From Sphagnum magellanicum (Eukaryota > Streptophyta > Sphagnopsida > Sphagnales > Sphagnaceae), in NCBI GenBank assembly GCA_021904315.1, contig CM038908.1, forward strand, positions 23,394,501-23,458,500: 64,000 nucleotides of DNA, read 5' to 3'. How positions within the stretch are numbered: the stretch's first letter is position 1; each line of letters opens with the position of its first letter. The position numbers and the translations under genes are program-made. This document shows positions 25,563 to 36,313 of the stretch, piece by piece. The notes beneath the pieces are model-generated. The model did no database searches and had not been told where the DNA came from. It was given only the letters and a program-made list of their open reading frames with translations.

Positions 25563-25859
25563 TTTTTGTGATAATATGTTACATTACGTTTTATTTATCA
25601 AATACTTCATTTTAAACATTACAAAAACATAAACTTTGAAAATTCATATCTTATTGAGATTTTGTTCAAATGAAATGATTCGAGTTTACTTTTTTAAAAA
25701 AATTCAATAATGTACATAATTACATTTATTTCCTTTTGAAAGTTTAAAATCATTTGAACAAAAAAAAAGTTGAATATCATTATTCAATAACATTTCAATG
25801 ACCATTCTTTTGAAAAAAAAAATTTAATAAATGGATTTTTTTGTTAATATAATAATACT

Positions 25860-26350
25860 ACCTATGTTAAGTTACTTTCAATTATTATATGACTATTTTT
25901 CATTAATTTAAATTATTTCACCCTACATTATTTACGGTTATTTATGGCTATTCTCAAATTTTTTGGTTATTTTTGGCTATTTCACCCTAGGTTACTTTTG
26001 GTTATTCTAAGTTATTTTAGACTATTTTTAACTTATTTCAATTTATGTTATTTTCAACTATTAGAAGTTTTTTTGGTTATTTTATGTTATTTTTGGCTAT
26101 TGTAGATTATTTCAATTTAGATTATTTGTAGTTATTATAAATTATTTTTGATTATTTTAACTTATTTCACCTTAGGCTATTTTCAGTTTTTGTAAGTTTT
26201 TTTTATTATTTTATGTTATTTTTGGCTATTGTAAATTATTTCAATTTAAACTACTTGTAGTTATCATAAGTTACTTTTGATTATTGAAAGTTATTTCACC
26301 TTAAGTTATTTTTGTTTATTATAAATTATTTCACCTTAAATTAATTTTGG
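25860..26350. repeat. AT-rich minisatellite, left arm (TTATTTTAGGTTATT type)
   Basis: Degenerate units such as TTATTTTTGGCTATTTCACC and TTATTTTATGTTATT recur about every 25-45 bases. The strand is T-rich. The matching right arm at about 27390-27730 is the reverse complement type. Confidence 0.65.
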
Positions 26351-26369
26351 CAATCCTAAGCAAGTATAA

Positions 26370-27215
26370 TATATGGCTATTGGTTGTTCTTTTATTAATG
26401 TTATTGGTGGTTATTAATGGTTATTGGTACCTATTCTATTTGTAACTATCAATGTTTTTTATTGGTAATTTTATTAATAATTATTGGTGGTTATTCTATT
26501 AATTGTCATTAGTAGTTATTCTATTGGTGGCTATTGGTGGCTATTTTATTAATGGTTATTGGTGGTTATTATATTAATGGCTACTAGTGGCTATTCTATT
26601 ATTGGTTACTAGTGGTTATTCTATTAATGACTACTGTGGCTATTCTATTCATGGTTATTTGTGATAAATCTATTAATGGCTATTGGTGGCTATTCTATTA
26701 ATCATTATTCGTGATTAATTTATTAATGGTTATTGGTGATTATTTTATTAATGGTTATTCGTGACTAATTTATTAATGGCTATTTGTGATTAATCTATTA
26801 ATGGTTATTTATGATTAATCTATTAATGGTTATTTGTGATTAATTTATTAATGGTTATTTGTGATTAATCTATTAATGGCTATTGGTGGCTATTTTATTA
26901 ATGGTTATTCGTGATTAATTTATTAATGGTTATTTGTGATTAATTTATTAATGGCTATTGGTGGTTATTATATTAACGACTATTTGTGATTAATTTATTA
27001 ATGACTATTGATGGTTATTTTATTAATGGCTTGTTGGTGGCTATTTTATTAATGGCTATTGGTGGATATTCTATTAATGGCTTATTGGTGGCTATTCTAT
27101 TAATGGCTTATTGGTGGCTATTCTATTAATGGCTATTGGTGGCTATTCTATTAATGGCTATTGGTGGCTATTCTATTAATGGCTATTGGTGGTTATTATA
27201 TGATAAATTATTGTT
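26370..27215. repeat. Minisatellite, unit about 25-29 bp (TTAATGGCTATTGGTGGCTA)
   Basis: About 30 direct copies of ATTAATGGCTATTGGTGGCT, with variants ATTAATGGTTATTTGTGATTA. The copies from about 27010 to 27195 are nearly identical, those further left more diverged, so the right end expanded most recently. There are no spacers, so it is not a CRISPR-like array. Confidence 0.85.
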
Positions 27216-27389
27216 GCTTATTATATGTTATATTACAATTATTGATGATTATTGTATTATAAATTATTGTTTGATATTTTATGTTATAATATCATAGGAT
27301 ATTGGTAGTTATTATATTGTAGGGTATTTAAAATTATTTTTCATAGGTTATTATTTTTCTATTTTAAATTATTTTTACCTTAGGTCATT

Positions 27390-27730
27390 ATATATATATT
27401 TATATTATTTTAAGTTATTATGCTTAGGAAAAAATAATTTATAATAACATAAAGTAGAATGACCTTGAATAATTTAAAGTATAACTTGAAATAACGTATA
27501 TTAATTTTAAATAAAATAACCTAAAGTATAGCTTAAAGTTAATTGAATAATTTAATTTAAAATAATTTAAAAATTTATAATAAACTAGGTAAAATATTTA
27601 AAGGTAAAATAACATATAATAATTTAGAGTACAATAAAATAACATATAATAACATACAATATAAGTTTAAATAACTAAAGTAACTTAAAATAATATAGGG
27701 TATATCATAAATTAACATAGGTAGAATATT
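27390..27730. repeat. AT-rich minisatellite, right arm (opposite polarity)
   Basis: Units such as AATAACATATAATAA and AACCTAAAGTATA are the reverse complement of the left-arm units. Base composition flips from T-rich to A-rich near 27400. This makes the whole 25.86-27.73 kb block a degenerate inverted arrangement. Confidence 0.6.
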
Positions 27731-27898
27731 TTTTAAAAATATAAATAAACCTATTTGCTATAGTAAATTGTAATAGTGAATTATGTTAACTAGTAATGAA
27801 ACATGATGTCTACATAGTGATATTATGGTGAAATAACTTTCACTAGGTGAAATCAGTAAAATGTAATGAAGTTATTTCACTTTTAAAGTCCCATAGTG

Positions 27899-30800
27899 AT
27901 TTAAGCTAATAAATTACACCCCACTTTGGTCGTAATGCTTTTTACATTTAGTGGCCACAATGATTTTAATACATGTTAAGTAATTAAAATATTTGTCCAT
28001 GTAAAGAACATTGAATGGTCAAAATTATCATTTAAATATTAAATTAGTAAGAAAATTCACATATACTTGCTAATGGTACACTCAATTATGTATCAACATT
28101 GATTTTTTTTGGAGGAAATGATCCTTTAGTCAATATACATTGAATATTTATTAATATTCAATTTAATATTCCTTGAACACATTTTTTCTTTTCACTTTAA
28201 GGATAATGTTTACTTTAGTGATGCGTTCCTTGTGGCTTGCCATAAGGTATTGAAGGAAATCTCTTTCATATAATACACACAAAATGTAATATAAAAAACT
28301 TTCAACTTTGGGCACATTCCTTACCTCCTTGTGTTCAAACAAGAAAATTGGTGTTCCAATTAAAATATAATATTTTCCCTTTCAAATCATACTCTAAATG
28401 TGTGGGATAATTACGTACACTCAAAAAAAATTGTGATATTTTGGTCCTTATTTTAAACTATTTAATAGAAAATGACTTTTTTTTGGAAATAAAAACAATC
28501 TTACTATAATATTTTGAAAAGGTTTCCAATTATGTAAAGATCATTTAATTTGGACAATGTTTAGTTGCCCAAACCTTATTCTAAGACTTTAAAAATATGT
28601 GAGAATCCCAAATCCCAAAATGTGAATTTACTTAGGAGTGTTAAAGGGTTTTCCCTTGCACTTTCACACACTTCCAACTCACATTGGAAACATGTTATAA
28701 TCATTCAATGCCTTCACATCATTCCTTATTTGTTTCCATTGTTTTTCCTTAAGTTTGGTTGTTAGCTCAAAACTAAATTCACAACATTTAGTGTGAGTTT
28801 GTTTTGTTGTTGAAATCAAATCATGTTTCTTAGAATTTACAATGGTTTCATTTGACCATTGTAAATTCTAAGAAACATGATTTGGTTTGGTTTGGCCACA
28901 TGTTTTTCCCCTTGCAAAATTTTCTTTCACTTCTTTTATCCTTTTGTTCACTTTTTCATTTCTTGTGTCTTTTTCCTTGTCTTTTTTAAAACAAGCTACT
29001 ACATCACAAACTTACAATATCACGAAATTTCAATAGAAATCGTGCAAAAATCGTAAAACAATATGTTTGTTCAAAATCCATAAACTTCAAAGTGTAAAAA
29101 TGATGTGAAAATAAATAAATAAAGAAATTATATATATATATATATATATGAAATGTCTTTTCTATTTGTGATGTCTTGATGTGAAATGCATATGATTTAC
29201 ATTTTAATTAAATTTGTGCAATTATCGTGATGTGATTTTGGATAAAATTATGCAATTTTTGTGTATTAAACATGAACATTCATGTATGTCATTTTTAAAA
29301 AATGTCTCATTTATTTGAATATTTAAAATATTGAATATGTATAAATATCATTCATATTAACCAGAACACAAAATTTGTGCAATTTTTGTACAAACCTATG
29401 AAAATCGGATTTCACATGAAATTTATACAAACTTATGAAACTTGGTAAGTTTTGGATGTACCCTTTTTTTTTTTTCTCTAAAACAAGTGGCCTCCCAATT
29501 TTTTATTATTGTTTCATGATTTTTTCAATTTTTTTCCTATTTTTTTCTTCAACTTACAAAAGCACAAAAAAAAAGAAAAAAGGACTCCATTTCTAAAACT
29601 AATTACCAAAAAGGTCAAGGTTTAACAACTTCAAAGAAAATTGCCCTAACCCAAAATTGCATACAATAAGACTTGTTATTCAACATTGGCCCATGTAAAC
29701 CTAAATTTGCATACAACAAGACTTGTTATCCAACATTGCCCCTATAAACCCAAAATGGCTAAAAAACTATTGTCCAAAGGTACAAAAGAAAACCCCTAAG
29801 GTTAAAGTCCAAAATTATAGTGTTAACCCTCATCACAAAATATGGCTACCTTGGAGCCCTTATCATATTAGTGGGTACATATCCTAGGTTATATCCACCA
29901 TGTGATACCCATACACAACAAATTTGATCTAAGGCCACATTTCCAAATAATAGAAGGTTAAGGCGACAAATGTAGACGTGGGTTGAAGGGAAATTTATCC
30001 ACCTAGAACATAATCATTGAAATAATGTTTTGTTTTACAAAATCTACATAGTTTTCTTGAGTATATGTGTAGAAGAAAGTGACCTTTTGGGGTACACAAA
30101 ATTGTTGTTTTCATCTTTTGAGGAATACAAGTTAGAAATGATTATGTACATTAACCAGTTGTTAATTTGCAAATTGCGACTGATTTTCATAACCTTAGCA
30201 AAACATGTTTTAGTAATAAAAAAAAATGTCCCAAATGCAAACTCCTTTATCTTTATAAAATACAAAAATACCTTCACTTTTCAAAAAGATGTTGGGAGTT
30301 TAGGTTTTTTTCCTTTTTGACCAAGTCTCAATATTATATTCATTTGAAAGAAAAACAAATATTGAAGTTTCATTATGGAATAATGGAATGACAAATACTT
30401 AAATATGTTCGTATTGCTAGAAAAACAAAAGGATCTACAAGTCAAGTTTTTGTTACAATTGTTTGAAATGTGCTGTGATAATGTTTTATAACATATACTC
30501 AAATGTCAAGTAATGAGAATTAGACAACATAGCTTGAAATTGGCATATCTAATATCTAAACTTCGTGATTGAATGCATGTTCTTCAAAGTGGATATGATG
30601 TATTTGAATTGTCGAACACTATAACCTTAAAGAAATTCATGTTAATTAGACTAGAGGTTTGAAAAAAATGCACATAACATATTTGAATGAAGGAAGATAA
30701 ATTTGTTTTAAAACATTTAACAATGTTAAACTCATTAAAAAACTTAATAAGCTTATCCAAAGACATGTTGAATATAAATTACAAAGTTAACCAACAATGT

Positions 30801-31018
30801 TTTTTGCTAAATCATCATACAAAAAGAGGCCATACAAAATGACAAATAAAAGAAATTCAATGGGTGATGTATTTGGCAGTTTAAAAAATTCCTTTTACAT
30901 GCATCAATTTGAATAATATTTTTTAAAGTCTCAACATTCGATTGTGTGTGGCCCATTCAAGTTTCCCTTTTGATGTCAATTATAGTTCACAAATATTAGA
31001 TGTTTAGTGCAACCTTTG
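27899..31018. other. AT-rich spacer with one strong hairpin
   Basis: No gene recognised. A TA microsatellite lies at about 29131-29150, and two imperfect direct repeats of about 58 bases (TTGCATACAA.AAGACTTGTTAT) at about 29655-29755. The hairpin at 28818-28883 is listed separately. Confidence 0.5.
28813..28888. repeat. 28-bp perfect hairpin
   Basis: Bases 28818-28845 are the exact reverse complement of 28856-28883, with a 10-nt loop. Pairing extends to 28813/28888 with one G:U. A perfect stem with such a short loop indicates either recent origin or selection on the structure. Confidence 0.7.
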
Positions 31019-31915
31019 TGTTGCAATCCTAGCCTTAAGATCACATCCAAGGCTAAGGCATGACAAAGGAAACATGTTAGGAGAAAAATTAAATTCTTTT
31101 GAAATTCAAACACACTTTCAAAAGTGTGGGAAAATGCAAGGGAGTAAGTCCTAACTGTCCCAAGGGAGCAAGCCCCAAATCTCAACTACTTTGGGAGTTG
31201 AGAATCCTATGATGTCTAAAATATTTGGATCAAGGTTAATCCTAATTGGGCCTTCTTTAGGTGATTGAAACTTTCTTGAATTAGTAAAATATTAAAGTGG
31301 GGTTGCATTATCAAACAAATACTTGAAACACAAGTTAATGGCCATTTGAAGGATTAGGAATGAAACTACTAAAACGACTCACAATCATTTAACTTCCAAT
31401 AGAGGGGTCAAATCAATTCCAATTGACAAACTTGATAGATTTTTGAAATTTTTCTTCTAAAAGTAATACAATTTACTTTGATAAATTTTAAATTAAAGGC
31501 ACAATGATAAATTATGAACCCCCAAAGTGACAATATTCATAACTTGGCAATGTCAAAACTCCCATTTGGGAATTTCAAGAAATAATGTCATTTCAATGCA
31601 ACTTTTATGGATAACTATAGGATATACTATAAGGAGGAGGGTAGCAATTCCTCCCAAGTTTAGGCTATGGTGAATTTTGTGGATTTGTGTTAACTTTTAG
31701 CTCATCCAAGCACCATTATGGCTCCAAACTACAATAATCACTTGGATAGGAACAAAGTCTTTTGATGAAGGTTCCAAAATAACAAAATTATGAATGAGCT
31801 ACTTGGGTTGTGTTATTTGACATGACAAAAAATTCAAGTTAAAAGCTTATTTTACTCTCATCCCATAGTTTTCATGTCCTATTCCTTGTTGGGAGATAGG
31901 GAACATGCCTTAGAA
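31019..31915 (+). mobile_element. Decayed LTR-like element, copy 4
   Basis: The start TGTTGCAATCC and the order of landmarks follow copy 1: AAGGGAGCAAGCCC..., GGGAGTTGAGAATCC, a GACATCTGAAACACAAGTTATGG-like segment (31325-31345), ACTATAAGGAGGAGGGTAGC and CCCAAGTTTAGGCTATGGTG (31620-31668). Most CpG sites seem to have been replaced by TG/CA, as expected for an old methylated copy. The 3' end cannot be placed exactly. Confidence 0.5.
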
Positions 31916-33908
31916 TTTATGTCAATTTAATTTTGCAACAGATAATTTAGTGGTAATTGCAAAACTTTTTAATAATACCATTTGTCCTTCAAACAAATTC
32001 TAATCATGTGACTTGTTGCCTTCAATGCTAATGATTACATTTTGAAAATAATCCAACCCAAAGTTAAAATACTTTGTCAACAAATTTTGCCATTCAAACA
32101 ACACATGAAAAGCCCATTAAAAAACATCATTCAATTGCACATATAAAAGAAGATGGACCAACACCACTAATTTCATAGAAATGAATTCATTATTTGTTTA
32201 TATTAACCTAGTTGTCCAACGTAATATGGTTATTCTTTACAACATCACACTTTAAGAAGTAAATGATATAAACATCATTCAAAAATGTCTATTGAGATTT
32301 TATTGTCAATCCATATAATCATAACAATGGCCCCAAGATTAAATTGATCAATGTTTTTATTCATATGTGAAAATTGACAATTGCCCATTTATTTTCATAC
32401 GAAAGATGGATGAAATAAAAGATTGTCAATGAGTGTCAATGAGTATAAACTTGAATATCTTAGCATCATGTTTATGTCAAGGTGCATGGATCAACAATTG
32501 GATGTAGAAGAAGTTGAGATATTTTCCTTATCCAATTTAGATGAGATATTTAAAAGTGTGCATATTTGTACCACACATTTTCATGTGACTCTTGTGTAAA
32601 AAAAATTGCATCTTCAATTCATCCATGTGTGGAGCATGAAGGATTTATAATTATAAAATATCACCACTTGAACAATGGAAGATGCTTTGGACCATTTTCA
32701 CATCCAATGACAAAAATATGACTATCGTAGTACCTTGGCCATTTCAACACATGTCTGTCGAATAAGTAATTAATTAAAAAAAAATCATTTCAACAAATGA
32801 AATATTTCCTAAATATTCACTATTATCTTTCACAATATTTTTTGATTTGGAAAAAATAAAAATTTCAACATTTCTGAAACTAATATAATTAGTGTGGAAT
32901 TGGCCAAGGTATTAGGGTATTATGAAAGACACCAAATGTTGTAATCAATCTAGCAATATCCCCATGGAGTTATGTTTGAGTGGGTCAAATGCTTTGAAGT
33001 TATATTCATAATTTTCATGGTCTAGTTTAAAATGTTGCGTGGTTTAAATCTAACCCCCATTCATTAAATCAAGGTCTTACCATAGGTCAATGGGTGATAT
33101 TTCATGCATTTAAATTTGAAGCCTTCAATATTGCCATCTAGCCCTTCTAAGGAAAGGCTAAACATGGTGGGACTCTTGAAATGTGAAGGGCAACTTATTC
33201 AATGATTTCAACTTTTGCACCAATAGGAATGCTTGATTTGAGTTGAACATTGGCCTTGACTCCTAGTGTAAAATGGGCCTTAATGTGTGTTATGATTGGT
33301 AGGGTGTGTGAATATTTTTAAATTTTTTTTAAAAATTAAAAATTAAAAATTATTTATTTTTTTAGGGGGAAGAGAGCCTTTCGTATTAGTTTTAATATTT
33401 AAATTTTTTTGTGGAGGTTCTTTTGGTGACGGTTTGAATATTGTTTTTTCAATATCTAAACTCATCAATTTTAGTTGTAGCACATTTTTCCAAATTCAAG
33501 AATGTTAAGAATTTCTAACATTGAGTTATGGATGACTTACCGTCGTCAAGTGTGAATCCACCTTAAGCCCTTTCCAATGCTTTGGTAATCAATTTTCAAT
33601 GTTTTGCAAAAGAGGGTTTTGTATAGGCTTGAAGATTAATTTTTTCTTCCAAGGCCAATGGGATTGCTAGATTTGGTGGTCTTAATTTGCTTTCTTAGGT
33701 TATCTTGGGTGCACTACCTAATAGTCAATGTGTAATTGCTATTTACAATAGCTTTGGGACTTTAAATAACTATTAATTTACAATTATTTAAAATGATTGT
33801 GGCTCCAAGGTTATTTTTAAGGCATTTAATTTAAAACAAGGTTATTTCAAATGAATAACTTCTTGGGCTTAAGGTTGTTGTAAATATGGTAAGGTTTTTA
33901 AATTTTTT

Positions 33909-33947
<39 letters not shown>

Positions 33948-34145
33948 ATTAATTAAATGAATTAAATTAAATAATTTTTTTGGGTGATGTTGTCACATTG
34001 GCCATAAGGAGATTTAGCCATGTTTGGCTATTGACTAACTATGAAAGTAGAAAATGATTAAAAATCCTTTTCTATTCTATCTATTTGCTTGAACAATGTG
34101 TAAAAAGCATGGTGATTTTTTTAGACTTGTTTATTGATTTTTGGA

Positions 34146-34176
<31 letters not shown>

Positions 34177-34463
34177 GAAAAGGAATATATAACCCAAAAA
34201 AAAATTTGAATTTTTTTTTCACCAAATGGCAAAAATTCACCACAAAAAACCTTTGGTTATAATAAGTAAATGATTTAAAAAAAAAAACACAAAATTGCAG
34301 AAATGTTATTTAAAACATAAGAAGGTAGTTTAAGGTATTATTTAAATGCAATTAATTTCAAATAAAGTTATTCCAAAATGAGTTTAAAATCGTTATTAAA
34401 AATTATTTAAATAATAAATAAAATTATTTAATTAAATTAAATTTATTATTTTAAATAAATATT

Positions 34464-34467
<4 letters not shown>
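31916..34467. other. AT-rich spacer
   Basis: No gene features. A TA run lies at about 33913-33941 and a 21-base G run at 34154-34174. Confidence 0.5.

Positions 34468-34528
<61 letters not shown>
34468..34528. repeat. 61-base poly(A) run
   Basis: An uninterrupted A homopolymer at 34468-34528, preceded by AT-only sequence and followed abruptly by unique sequence. It could be a retroposon tail, a slippage-expanded tract or a sequencing artefact. The adjoining minus-strand frame encoding poly-Phe is meaningless. Confidence 0.85.
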
Positions 34529-34532
<4 letters not shown>

Positions 34533-34699
34533 GAAAGATTTTTCCTTCAATCCTTGAAGCCCCTTCATGGAAAAGACTTCCCCTAGGCTACATGTAAAGA
34601 ACTGGTAGAATTTTTCTAGTGTTATGTTGAGGGTGCCACAGGAATGGGTTAGGTACAGACAATTACGCCCAAAAGGGATTATTACGGAACGCGGAATTT

Positions 34700-36313
34700 G
34701 GCTGGCTGGTTGTGTGGGTTCTGAGAAGCTGCTGCTGTTGTTTCTGCTGGTATACGCACGCACACGGTTGGCTATGGGGTTTGAACTTTGAACGTGTTGA
34801 CGAGTCGGTGAGAGTCTTTACTGCTCAGCTGCCCCTTGCCCGGACACTTGCCCGGACTCTCTCTTTCTCTCTCTCTCATTTGTCCGCACTCTGTGTGTCT
34901 GTCTCTCACTTGCCCGGAATATATTTCTCTCTGCCCGGGTATTTTCTCTCTCTTGCCCGGGGGTTTCTCTCTCTCTTGCCCGGACTCTCTTTCTTCTCTC
35001 GCCCAGTCCCAGTTTTTCAACGTTCTGTTTTGTTTTTTTGCGGCCATGGAGGGCGTGTTCTGCGACGGCGTGGGGGAGTGGCGTCACCAACCAGCCAACA
35101 AGACAGAGGTCCTGCCTTTTGCTCCTGCCGTTTTTTTTTTCGGAATGAACGTCGCAGTAGATCCAGGAACGGAATAAGAAGAAGAAGGATCATTTGTTTG
35201 AAAGTCTCCGTGTTTGTTTTTTCTCAGTAGAAGCAGAGGTGGAAAAATTAACGACGATGATGACGATGATGTTGAGGATGATGATGCAGATCTTGACGGT
35301 CTAAGACCATAGAAGAACAACAAGAACAAGAACAAGAACCGGAAGAACAGGAACACCAAAAAAACAAACAACTAGAACAGGAAGATTTCGTGGCTTGCGA
35401 AATCTGAATTCTGTTTTGTGATGAGTTCAACTTCATGGCTATGAAGCGGCTGAGAAGAGAATCAATATGTCGAGTTTAAGAGGTACACCCTATTGTTTCC
35501 TGGCAAGAATTCTGGGCTTTTGAAATCCATCAATTATTAACATTTGATGTGACGATTTTTTGTTTGTTTGTTTGTTTGTTTTTGCATCTTGTACAACACA
35601 ATAATAGGTCAACTCTTTGTCAATTATTCAGCCGTTAAAGTTGCTCAGGAATTGTGCTTCTGATGTAAGAAGAAGCACAATCCCTGAGCCTCAGTTCACA
35701 CAGTGCTCTCTAACTGGAGCAGAATTAAATGATCTTCTTACATCAGGGATTTAGGGTTACTTTTTTTCTCCACAAACTGGGATCAAAATTCTGGTTTCCA
35801 CAAAGTGTCACAGAATTCAAGCCTGATCAGATATTGGTTACAAGTAGCTAGCTTCATGTACATTCATTATTATTTCCAGGTTTGTGTGAAAATTGAGGTT
35901 TTGTGTTCACCACAGTTAGGGTTTTGTGCAGCAGCAGACTCATGACATCTGTCAGTAGCCATAACAAATAAATCAGTGAACTAATCTTCAATTAGACTGT
36001 TGACCCACAAGCTTCAACTGTGCACTTGACAAGCTGACCTAAGTTATGCTCTGTGTATGAGGTCGGCTCGAACTGTCCTCAAACATAGTAGAAAACAACC
36101 TTGAAATTGTGGTCAGAATGTCACAGAGGGAGAGGTTTGGCTCAACAAGGAAGTTAGGGTTTTCAGGTACAGCAATCTATTGTTGGGTAAAATATGTACT
36201 TGGTAGTAGCAGTAGCTTGAATAAGCCTGTGTTGTGTGGTGCATTAGATTAGCCTCCTGAACTGAATCTAATACTTTGTAATCTTGTGTTGGTGACTGTT
36301 AGTGTAAAAGCAA
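34700..36313 (+). promoter_or_regulatory. Promoter and 5' UTR region of the kinase gene, with CT/GCCCGG repeats
   Basis: GC content rises sharply at 34.6 kb. Six copies of (C/T)TGCCCGG alternate with CT runs at 34836-34983. The stretch up to the kinase ATG at 36314 probably holds 5' UTR exons: AAGAG|GTACAC near 35479 could be a donor and TTTTCAG near 36167 an acceptor. Several short ORFs (for example from 35046) lack domains and may be uORFs. An acidic Asp-rich reading frame at about 35248-35310 has no start codon. Confidence 0.5.
35644..35746 (+). repeat. Alternative-stem foldback in the kinase 5' region
   Basis: Stem A pairs 35644-35661 with 35671-35688 (17 of 18). Stem B pairs 35660-35672 (the loop of A plus neighbours) with 35734-35746 (13 of 13). 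The two stems overlap and cannot form together. This lies in the presumed 5' leader or first intron of the kinase gene. Confidence 0.55.

Larger units (their letters stand above)
24235..27898. mobile_element. Candidate CACTA-like DNA transposon with nested insertions
   Basis: The left end reads CACTACTAGGAAATGC, like the termini of plant CACTA (En/Spm) elements, and the right end, read inward, starts CACTATGGG. The exact 15-mer TTTCACCTAGTGAAA lies 65 bases inside the left end (24300-24314), with its inverted copy 46 bases inside the right end (27838-27852). The interior is built of TTATTTTAGGTTATT-type repeats on the left and their reverse complement on the right. No transposase is present and flanking 3-bp duplications do not match, so boundaries are provisional. 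A solo LTR and a SINE-like head sit inside it. Confidence 0.4.

Noticed and set aside
26370..27215. Regular repeats that could suggest a CRISPR array
   Set aside because: Units are contiguous and vary gradually, with no unique spacers, in a eukaryotic genome. It is a minisatellite.
34712..35230. 172-codon plus-strand frame with CT-coded Leu/Ser repeats
   Set aside because: Its protein is the translation of the CT/GCCCGG promoter repeats. The overlapping frames on both strands are equally long.
35248..35310. Acidic Asp-rich reading frame
   Set aside because: It has an in-frame stop upstream without an ATG and simple GATGAT composition. Treated as leader sequence.
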